A stretch of 64,000 bases of DNA from Nematostella vectensis (Eukaryota; Cnidaria; Anthozoa; Actiniaria; Edwardsiidae): assembly GCF_932526225.1 (NCBI RefSeq), contig NC_064043.1, positions 15,498,085 through 15,562,084 on the forward strand, in the 5' to 3' direction. The translations under genes and the position numbers were made by a program. The notes under the pieces were generated by a model. The model saw only the letters and a list, made by a program, of their open reading frames with translations, was not told where the DNA came from and searched no databases. The stretch's first letter is position 1; each line of letters opens with the position of its first letter. This document shows, piece after piece, positions 14,401 through 26,400 of this stretch.

Positions 14401-17400
14401 AATCCTCACAGAACAGTATGATAATCGCAGTAGGAGTCCTTAACCTCATTTTCTTGGTGTGCAACACTGCTTTTGAATACTACCTCACGTGCAAGCTCAT
14501 CCGAGGTTGTATCATTTCTGATGGCGTAATTTACGTCACTTTCTTGCTACGCTATTTCAATTCGGCTCCGAACTTTTTCGTGTATGCCTTGGTGCGCCGC
14601 TCGTTCCGAAGGGAAATCAAGATGCTCGGGGTTCGTTTGTGGAGAGAGAAATAGCAGTGACTAACTTGAAAGGGGCACTTGTACAAAAGTTATCATAAAA
14701 TATACTTCATCAAGTGTAATGAAAATAGGAAGGACGTAATTTTCCCGGAAAAACATGATATGCAAGAATCTAGTTGCTTTGAACTTTGTAATTTTAAGGT
14801 AAAGTAATCGTAAAGCCCGTAGCTAAACCTAAACGTATTTTTTCAATTCACTTCCATCCACTTGATATGAGGCGTTCAAGCCAAGATTGTAGTTATCTGA
14901 TAGATCAATGTCATCTAATAAAGATTGATGGTAATTTCAATCATCCAAATGAATGAAAAGACACCTCAGGGAGCAAATCTGTTATTAAGGTGTACCTTGA
15001 CAACCATTAATATATTAATATTGATATAAATTATATGGAAGTGAATATAATTATAATTATAGAAACCGTCAATTTCTAACTTACATCTAGAAGATTGTCG
15101 TGATGATTGTGAGGTGATTTGTAACTAAGGGGTATTTCCTATGCAACATGTATTGTCTTGGGCTGCCAGCGAATCTGATGTTGTAAATTACAGTGCTGCG
15201 CTCACAAAGCCGTGAATAAAGTGTTTTTTTCGTTTAACTATGCGATCTACTTTCAGGCAGCATATTACCACATTCTAAAAACATACAATGCCCCTTGATG
15301 AACCCTAAAAGAAACACATAACCCTCCAAGAACCAAAGGCCCACCAGACTGGTCGTTGGACCCAGAGACTGTACGACTCAAACGAAAAAAAACACATAAC
15401 CTCTATGTGTTATTGAGATTCGGACTATTTCAAACGTCCCTACCGGTAAAGTAATATTTCAAGAAACCCGCTGGGAAGCTGGTCCACTGCGCCACACTAA
15501 TTACGTGTTTGGCCAATACCACACAAACATCAAAATGCAGTCATTACACATACCATACTGTCATCTGAGTCACTGCCATCTCGAATCTCCCCGATGTATC
15601 CACGAATATCGCTATGGTCGTCCCCATCACCATCATCATCATCGTCGTCATCGTCGTCATCATTCTCTTCATCTATAATCCAGGATGCCTGGTATTCAGA
15701 TGTTCCTTTTGGTACTCGCTTGCTTTTTTGCTTCGTGTCACTTGACTGTGTGGCTATTTCTGCAAGAAATGAAAGAAATGATTAAAAAGGGTCACGTGAT
15801 TAGACCTTTGGACTTTACAGTTAATGCGCGTTTGTGTATCATGTGTATGCTCCATATGTTGATATAATTATGTATTTTATTCTACTGCCTTATTTGGCAT
15901 TTCTCGGTATTTGGCAGTAAATTATACAATTATCCAGCAATTCGTTTCGCGAAAACCGCTACTGCTATTTGTACACACTGACACTGACAGCGAATTCTAC
16001 ATGATTCTAGACGAGAGAAAAATATTTTGGCGATAAAGAAACATTTTTATGTGTATAAAGATTTGATTTGATTTGATCCCAGACTGAGTAAAGTTCTAAC
16101 ACTAAAAACGCTCGAGAAGAGCAAACACTATAAAAACTCAACATAGCCTTCGATAAGGATAGCTTACACGAACGATTTTTCTATTCGGTTCTCCATCTAT
16201 CACGCTACTCTGTACGTCTGTTCATGCAAATTATGAACCTAACAACACTGCTACTGCAAGCTATCCTCAGTTCTATAAGCGATGACCTTAAATCCTTGGG
16301 AAAAGATCATAATAGAGCAACGACACGAAATATCCAATCAACCAAAACCACTTCAATAATAGATGGATACACAACAAAACCACTTTAATAATAGATGGAT
16401 ACACAACAAAACCACTTTAATAATAGATGGATACACAACAAAACTACTTTAATAATAGATCGATACACAACAAAACAACTTTAATAATAGATGGATACAC
16501 AACAAAATCACTTTAATAATAGATGGATACACAACAAAACCACTTTAATAATAGATGGATACAAAAGAAAACCACTTTAATAATAGATGGATACAAAAGA
16601 AAACCACTTTAATAATATATGGATACACAACAAAACCACTTTAATAATAGATGGATACACAACAAAACCACTTTAATAATAGATGGATACACAACAAAAC
16701 CACTTTAATAATAGATGGATACACAACAAAACCACTTTAACAATAGATGGATACACAACAAAACCACTTTAATAATAGATGGATACACAACAAAACCACT
16801 TTAATAATAGATGGATACAAAAGAAAACCACTTTAATAATAGATGGATACACAACAAAACAACTTTAATAATAGATGGATACACAACAAAACCACTTTAA
16901 TAATAGATGGATACAAAAGAAAAAAACTTTAATAATAGATGGATACACAACAAAACAACTTTAATAATGGATGGATACAAAAGAAAACAACTTTAATAAT
17001 AGATGGATACACAACAAAACCACTTTTATAATAGATGGATACACAACAAAACAACTTTAACAATAGATGGATACACAACAAAACCACTTTAATAATAGAT
17101 GGATACACAACAAAACCCCTTTAATAATAGATGGATACACAACAAAACCACTTTAATAATAGATGGATACACAACAAAACCACTTTAATAATAGATGGAT
17201 ACAAAACCAAACAACTTTAATAATAGATGGATACACAACAAAACCACTTTAATAATAGATGGATACAAAAGAAAACCACTTTAATAATAGATGGATACAC
17301 AACAAAACAACTTTAATAATGGATGGATACAAAAGAAAACAACTTTAATAATAGATGGATACACAACAAAACCACTTTTATAATAGATGGATACACAACA

Positions 17401-20400
17401 AATCAACTTTAACAATAGACGGATACACAACAAAACCACTTTAATAATAGATGGATACACAACAAAACCCCTTTAATAATAGATGGATACACAACAAAAC
17501 CACTTTAATAATAGATGGATACACAACAAAACCACTTTAATAATAGATGGATACAAAACCAAACAACTTTAATAATAGATGGATACACAACAAAACCACT
17601 TTAATAATAGATGGATACACAACAAAACCACTTTAATAATAGATGGATACAAAAGAAAACCACTTTAATAATAGATGGATACACAACAAAACAACTTTAA
17701 TAATAGATGGATACAGAAGAAAACAACTTTAATAATAGATGGATACACAACAAAACCACTTTTATAATAGATGGATACACAACAAAACAACTTTAATAAT
17801 AGATGGATACACAACAAAACCACTTTAATAATAGATGGATACACAACAAAACCACTTTAATAATAGATGGATACACAACAAAACAACTTTAATAATAGAT
17901 GGATTCACAACAAAACCACTTTTATAATAGATGGATACAAAAGAAAACCACTTTAATAATAGATGGATACACAACAAAAACACTTTAATAATAGATGGAT
18001 ACAAAACAAAACCACTTTAATAATAGATGGATACAAAACAAAAGCATTTTGCCAGTGTAACGAGGAAATATATGCCATTATTTGTCACCCCCCCCCCCCC
18101 CAAGGGACGGGTGCATTGTTGTTCTATTTATAGTAAAATGGTGCACCAAAGGTAGTCAAGCACAGTCCAACAGAGATAGTTACAAAGCCTCAGCATTCTC
18201 TTAAATACGTGTACCAGGTACAGTGCCATCGTACAGCGTTACAGCATCAGTATGATGCTTGGCCAAGTTCGCAGTTTATTATACAAATCACTAATAACGC
18301 ATGGCTCTTACAATAATTATCGTAACTAATTTTGACTATTTACAATATTTAACTGTCAACCGACCACTCACTGCCTAAACAAGGTGGGTAAAGTGCGGAG
18401 CTCTATATTCTCCATCAAAGATAGGGAACGCGTACCGATTTACAGGGGTTTCACCAGTTAAGTTCCGCCAATGACGAAACAATTTCCGAGGTTTTTAATG
18501 GAAAACGCGAAAAATATTTCAAAATTGTATAAACAGTGTGTCTTTTAAAAGTTTCTTCGAGCATGCGACTAATAATTTAGAGCTGATCGCTTGTTAGATA
18601 GTGTAGTTCTAATAAATTTTGGGTTTTTATGGGTTGAGGTTCCGTCGACCCAAATGAAGTTAACTGGTGAGATTGCTGTTTAATAACTCAATTATTCTTA
18701 CACCACCATCATTCAGTATCCTTATTCAAGGGCCAAAGTAATCCCTCCTCCTAAATCCCCTTCAAAGTAGAAGAGAGGAGGACGTTCGTCTGAATCTTCT
18801 GGCTCGTCATGTTCTTGGGGGTCGCCGTTCGCTCGTCTTGGTTCGTCGGGTTGTTGCATGAAATCCCGATACCGTCGTAGCGCTTCATCTCGTTCACGCG
18901 TCTGTCTGGTTTCTTGTCGCAATAGAGAAGCCACCCCTCCAATCACCCCACCCCCTAGCAACCCCAATCCTCCCCCGACAAGCGCCCCTATGGGGCCGAA
19001 AGCTGTTCCTCCTATCATGGCGCCCCCTCCTCCACCTACAATCATGCCAGCAAAAGCGCCGCCAGCTCGAAAAGTGATGGAGACCCACGTGTATAACACA
19101 CCAAACGAGAAGAGGACCATTTCCATCACCTCACGAAGTAGACGAATAAACGCACTCACATTGTTATTCATCTGCTGTACGATAGCGGCAAAAATGCTTA
19201 GCACGGGTGGGAGGGCTAGCTGAAGATTATAAGGCCTTGGATTTAACACCGAGTTCACGATTAATAGGTAGTTCCGCATGTTAAGGAACACCTCGCGGAC
19301 GACTGGAGGGCAGTCCTTCAGAATCCGCGGTGCTCCTCTACCTCCTTTCACAGACAGGAAATACGCACGTTCCATGAATCCTAGCAGAGAAGTGTAGCCT
19401 TCGAAATCCTCATCTCTATACTTTTCAAAGTCTACAACGACATCGTGCTGACTGCAGTGCTCTTTTACATGTTCCATCAATCGCCCGCGATGAAGGGGGC
19501 ACAGGTAAAGGTCTTCCTTTCCACGCTCAGAAAACCTGGGTTTCTTCGCATCGCAGCCAGCCATTCTACATGGGATACTGCGTCCTCTTGTGTAGAAGTA
19601 AGGGTCGAATTGAGGCAGCTCAAACACCTTACCCCGTCTTGACTGACTAGAGGTACGGAGTTTCAATGTCTTTTTCGACCTTCCTTCACCGAACAACGAC
19701 CAAGCATCCTTAAGTGAAGTGTGGTTTGCTTCCCTGGGCGTGATCTTCCCTTCAAAGGTATCGGTGAGATATTGTTCCCAATTCTTTACTGCAGCCATGT
19801 TTGTACAATGCTCGAAGTTTTAGAAAAGCGGTGAGAAGACCCTTTTATATGCCGGTCTTCTGAATGTTAATTTAGGGGGGGAAGGAAGGGAATTCGGGGA
19901 AAACCCAGATAAAAGGGAAAGCCCCAGAGAGTTTTTGTGTGATGATATTCTTCACAAAGAATTCTTGGAAAACCGGAAGCTAGCAAGCTACACAACAAAA
20001 GAAGAGATGAATAATCCTTCGCAAAAGGTCAAACTTTGTCTGAATGGCACTTAACACGCGAAGGCTAAAATAACATGCTTTATTTTGGCGCAAGGCAAAT
20101 AACATTTTTAGGCGAGAGTTACAAACTGCTGCATAACGATGTGTTAGGAGTATTTTGCTACAATTACAATACAAAAGCTTTAGTATAAAAAACCAAAGTA
20201 GTTGAAGGCATCACGTATATTTTAATTAAGGTACTGGCACTAAAAAGACGTGGTACTGTTTTCTCGAATCGCTTCAATCACTGCTGTAAATTGGCCCCAT
20301 CCTATAATTATTATAACGGCTAAATTCAATTCCTGAAATATCAAATAATTCAGGGGTAGCTTGTTACTCGAAATGCTTAGAGTTCAGATATTCAAAATAA

Positions 20401-23400
20401 AAACAAACATTGTGTATGCCACGGTATTCAAAGCCACAATACCCGGGGGCAGTCACGGTCCGAATCTACGGGAAATTTCCCATGGCTCATTATACAATTG
20501 GACAACGCGAGTACTCGGCTTAAAACAGAGATGAACTCAGTGGATTGGTTCAGATCATTTCTAATTTAATAATTTCTCTAAAATGGGGCGAATAATAGTC
20601 GGTAAGTAAACAAGAAAGCAGAAAAATAGGCCCATAAAACGTGCATGTAGCTACTGCAGGCAAGTATTCAGTGGGGGAGGATTCGAACCCATGACTTTAC
20701 GCAACCTACGGAATCAAATGCAACGACCTTAACCACGAAGCCAACGCTAGGAAAGTTGGATACTAAAAATAAACTTATTACTGCTTGTATTGAACCGTTC
20801 TAAAGGGCACGTCGAGCATGTCGAATTGCAGTTACTTTTCTCCTTCACAAAGATAAAATACCCGCAACAATTGATCACATTACTGTTGTGCAATATGAAT
20901 TTAGCATAATAATATAAAAATTGCAAAATCATCATTCGATAAGTATATTTGCGGGGGCATGTTTTTGTACGAAATAACTTAAGTTAATATGTTTGAACCT
21001 ACAGAGACCCTCAATAAAGCTTTGCAACTTGACTTAATGCCAAAATGAATCGAATACGGGCGAAAAAACTTGAGTTTAAATATTAAATGTTTACACACAC
21101 GATCTCATGTTTACATGAGATCGTGTGTTTCGGCACGTATTGCAAACTCTTTATAATCAATAACCTGACGTTAAGTTTGAACGATCATAACTCAGAATGT
21201 GAATGGAATGCAGCCGCGTTCGAGTTTATCAAACCAAGCTGCCGTAGAAGCAAATATGTTAAAATTGTTTAACAAAACCCAAAAGCTTTTAATTATTTAG
21301 ATATTGTCTTCTTTATAAAGTGATTCTAGGCTGGCGCTTCGTAACGAGCATATCCCGAAATGTATCCGAGGTCCAATTTTCCTAGCAATTTACCCGCGGC
21401 AAATCTTACTCTTTTTTTCTGCGTGATGACATAGTAGCTACTCGCACATGCGCAGTAGTACTATGATGACATAGTAGCTACTCGCACATGCGCAGTAGCT
21501 ACAAAAATTGAAATCCTTAGAAAACCAACACTTCACTAAAAAATAGATTACTCGGAGATGATAAAAAAAACCTTAATTAAATAATGGCTGACTGCAACTG
21601 CGACTTTAATCCCCCTTTTATTAATTAACCCACCCATATTTAAGAATGATAGATAAACATTTCTAGATGGTTTGATTCTGGTCAGCTTTGCAAACAAAGC
21701 GGTTTTATTTTGAAATTAGATCCTCAAACCTCATAACAAAAATGTTGCTGCCTTCTGGTCTATCTTCTTGTATAACATCTCTTTGCCACGTGATTGGCTT
21801 ATTCAACACAACACAAACATCTACACAAGCCCCTCACTACCACAGACATCCACACACGCCCCTCACTACCCCTGATAGACATACATACAAGCCCCTCACT
21901 ACCCCTGATAGACATCCATACAAGCCCCTCACTACCCCTGATAGACATCCACACAAGCCCCTCACTTCCCCTGATAGACATCCACACAAGCCCCTCACTA
22001 CCCCTGATAGACATACATACAAGCCCCTCACTACCCCTGATAGACATCCATACAAGCCCCTCACTACCCCTGATAGACATCCACACAAGCCCCTCACTTC
22101 CCCTGATAGACATCCACACAAGCCCCTCACTTCCCCTGATAGACATCCACACAAGCCCCTCACTACCCCTGATAGACATCCACACAAGCCCCTCACTTCC
22201 CCTGATAGACATCCACACAAGCCCCTCACTTCCCCTGATAGACATCCACACAAGCCCCTCACTACCCCTGATAGACATCCACACAAGCCCCTCACTACCC
22301 TACACATCCATACAAGCCCCTCACTACCCCTGACAGACATCCCTACAAGCCCCTCACTACCCCAGATATCCATACAAGCCCCTCACTACCCCTGATAGAC
22401 ATCCCTACAAGCCCCTCACTACCCAAGACATCCATACAAGCCCCTCACTATCCCTGATAGACATCCCTACAAGCCCCTCACTACCCAAGACATCCATACA
22501 AGCCCCTCACTATCCCTGATAGACATCCCTACAAGCCCCTCACTACCCCTGATAGACATCTCTACAAGCCCCTCACTACCCAAGACATCCATACAAGCCC
22601 CTCACTACCCCTGATAGACATCCACACAAGCCCCTCACTACCCAAGACATCAAGACATCAATACAAGCACCTCACTACCCCTGATAGACATCCATACAAG
22701 CCCCTCACTACCCCTGACAGACATCCATACAAGCCCCTCACTACCCCTGACAGACATCCATACAAGTCCCTCACTACCACAGATAGACCAGGCTAGTACC
22801 CAGGATTTTTCTTGGGGAGGGTGCAAAATTCTAAAAAAATGGACCTAAAAAGTTTTTTGTATGCCATTATTGCAGTACTGTATCTCCACGTGACGTATAT
22901 TTTTGGATTCGGCTACAAAAAAAGTTTGACTTATATATTTATGACATACCAAAGTGATCTAGAATGCCTTTTTATCTAATTCGCTTATGTATAGTTATGT
23001 CTACATATAGCATGTCTATTGTTAACTGGTAGTGGAGTTCACCCTTTTGGCGCTGAAAAGCCACAAGCGTTTAGCAGGGGTCAAAGTCCAACAAATCGTA
23101 AACAACCCGGGAAAATTTAGACAAGTGAAGAATCGTGTGCGAACAAAAATGGTGACAACAAAGCATTGTCTCATGGCACCTGTAAAAATGAATCTAAATT
23201 TCTGCAGTTATGAAAGACAAATGGCAATGGGGACCCTGCACTATTCTTCCATTTTGCTGGAGAATAGAAGAAACACATAAGATAGAAAGAATCAATAAAG
23301 AGATTCATTCAGTGTGGCAAGAATATTTAAGTTAAGTAAATTTGCAGCTTGCATTTTGTCGGCACCACAGAAGATGAACCTGACTTATACTTGCAGATGT

Positions 23401-26400
23401 CAGTCACGGAAGGGTAAGTTATTTATTTTTGTTTTGATTTGGTTCCCTAACACTAGTGTTATTTTCATAGGTTGAACAAACAAAATTTCAGGCGAAAGGC
23501 ATCTTTTAGAGAATTTGCCTGCATGTTGTTAACTCATCTGGCAATGAGTGTCATCAGGGTTTTCGCTGCTGTTTTGTGAAGGCAAATTCTCTCTGTCCTA
23601 CGCTAAAACACAGCTTTTGCTTGAAACATTGTTATTCAACCAATGAAAATAACACTAGTTTTAGCCTTCGGGAACTAATTAAACAAAAAATAAATAACTT
23701 ACCCTTCCTTTACTGACATCTGCAGATATACGATCAGGATCATCTTCTGTGGTGCCATTTTCGCCGACAAGCTGCAAATGTAAATGTCCTTGCCACACTT
23801 GAATGAATCTCCGTGTACCTTTCTGTTCTTTTTTTTTTCTCCTGGCAAAATGGAAAAATAGTACAGGGCTCCCATTGCCATTTCTCTCCTATAACTGCGG
23901 GAACCTAGAATCATTTCTACAGGTGCCATGAGACAATACTTTGTTGTCACCAATTTGTTAGTACGAAGCATAAGCTTTTACACTTGTCCAAACTTTCGCC
24001 AGTTGTTAACAATTTGTTGGACTTTGACCCCCTAAAACACATGTGACTTTCTAGCGCCGAAAGGGTGAATTAAGCCACTGTTAGGAGTGTGAACCAATCA
24101 AACCCCCTGCACCCCCCCCCCCCCCCCCGGGTACGGGCCTGCAGACATCCATACAAGCCCCTCGCCACCCCTGACAGTCATCCATACAAGCCCCTTGCTA
24201 CCCCTGACGTCACCAATACCAGCCCTTCACTACTGCTGATAAAGATATAAGTGGGGTTCTGGATGATAGAGATTTTGTCTACTCTTGTTGGACCCCCTTG
24301 TAGCAGAGTGGCTTTTTGTAACTTTTTGCGATCTTTAATGTTAATGATGAAGATGGTGATGTCAACTTTACTAAAATCTTTATGAAACCATGACATCACA
24401 CACTCTGTTGAAGTCTAAATTCCACTCTTGATATACCGCCACCCCCACAAGACTAACATATTAACTACTGTAAAAGCCCACAGCTCTTAAACATACCATC
24501 AGCAAGCTGCAGTTCTTCCTCTGTCGGCCATGTCTGTTCTCCCTCCATAGGGTCAGGAACCACTTCCGATTGAAGACTCTCCTGGAAGGCGGGGTTTGCC
24601 CTGTCAATCACTTTGATATTCTCTTCCATTGACATGGAGTCTTGGCCTTCATCCTAGTAAAAATATAATTGAATCCAATCAAGGACCAGTCACGTTTGAC
24701 CTTGATCTTGTGTGCTAACTTACAAGATTCATTGCATCTACATCTTTTGTAGAACTTTTCTTGATAGAGAAAGAGTCAGCAACAGAGTCAATCTGCAATA
24801 CAGAGAAGATCCACACGTTAGATGCCATTGGATGGTGCTGAATAATCAACAGAGACCACTTTCTTTACTGTACCTGGCTGATTTGGAAATCCCCATACCC
24901 GGCGAGGTGCACAAGTCTGTTTGCTGAAAGAGTCTGTCCTCGGACAAACCCAGTCACCTTCAAAGTGCCTTTGCTGACATCATTGGCATCGGGTTCAAAC
25001 ACCACGCCCTGCGCTACAAGATGGGGCCGCTGGTCACGGAATCTGATACTGCGCTGCTGCTGATTTGACACCAGCCTGAGTGTAGTGAGAGCATCCTGAC
25101 GTAATAATGGACCACAACACAACAAGCAAGGTTATTGGCATTGAAAACCTTGTCTTACTTGAAGGAAGATCAACAAACAGTAAGGTAAAAACAACGAACC
25201 TGCTTTGTATCTAAAGAATGAGGTTTGTCCTTGGGAAACCTAACAAAAAAAAGGGAAAAAAACAATGTTAATAATCACTCTCCCTTTACCTCATTAAAAC
25301 AAGGATTCATAACTTTGTTGCAACCAACCAAGTGTATAAGAACTGCAAAAACCAAACATTGTTAACAAATTCACTAAAAGTGGGTCACTCAAGATGGTAT
25401 TTTTTTAGTTTTCTTACAAATAAATAATGTATTTTCAAATTCAAATACAGTCGAAGCTCTCTGAGCGACCGCTATCGTAAGCGACCAGCCCCGATAATGA
25501 CCACGATCACGAATCACCAATTGAATTGTCACACAAACTCTGTAATTCTAAGCTCTCGTAAGCGACCAACTTATCAGTGCGACCAGCTCTGTTAACAACC
25601 AAAATTTCAAACCACCAACTGAGATTTTATTTTATTTTTAAGCTCTCGTAAGTGACCACAATGATTTTTGGCTTTACAACATCAGGCAACACCTAATGAA
25701 CATCATATCCAATGCATGCTGAAATCACATATACATAGAGCGGAAATGTTGTAATGTTTCACAAAAGCTGCCTTTCCAGTAGGCAATTATTAAAGAATTC
25801 CATAATTTCAATTTTCTAACTTCAATTTCAACCATTTCTATGTCTCAGAAAATGTGTAAATGCAAGGAATCTCTAGTCCATTGCCAGATCCACGATTTAT
25901 CCTTTCTCCAGTTACAATAGCCATCAACTTGTTTGTTGCACGCATTAGAAATCGGCTAACAAAAGACGCCATGTGATAGTTGTAGACGCAGAAGATATTC
26001 TAATGACGAAAACCCTAAGTCGTCGAACGAGCATAACGAGCTACTTTGCTTAGAATTAATTGCTATAAAATAAAACAACTCACTCTCATGATAAGTCAAA
26101 TACCTAGTTTTAAAATCAAGCGATAAACCAAAATGTCACAGCGTTGTTATTATCACGATAACTTTTAGATTCCATTTTTATTAAGCTCCCGTAAGCGGCC
26201 AACACCTATTGTTCTAGTTTTTGGCACCCATTTTATGAGAGCAAGCTCTTGTAAAAGACCAGCTCCGTTAACGACCACAATTCTCAGTTCCCAAGGTGGT
26301 CGCTTACCAGAGCTTCAACTGTAATAACAAAGAAGTGGTGACCAACATTCTTTAATGCCTGTTTATTCCCTCCAGGGATTATACCCTTTTGTATAAAAAC

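Larger units (their letters stand above)
19857..21828. other. TSR1 intron, mostly featureless
   Basis: AT-rich DNA. It contains a tRNA-like stretch (20671-20748), a perfect hairpin (21095-21128) and a direct repeat of about 39 bp with a palindromic core gtagctac (21427-21500). No gene is seen. Confidence 0.5.

Noticed and set aside
20671-20748. Functional tRNA gene
   Set aside because: Box B is good, but the T-stem and acceptor stem do not pair.
21688-22395. Long open frames in the 33-bp array on both strands
   Set aside because: A unit length divisible by three leaves all frames open; the products are pure repeats.
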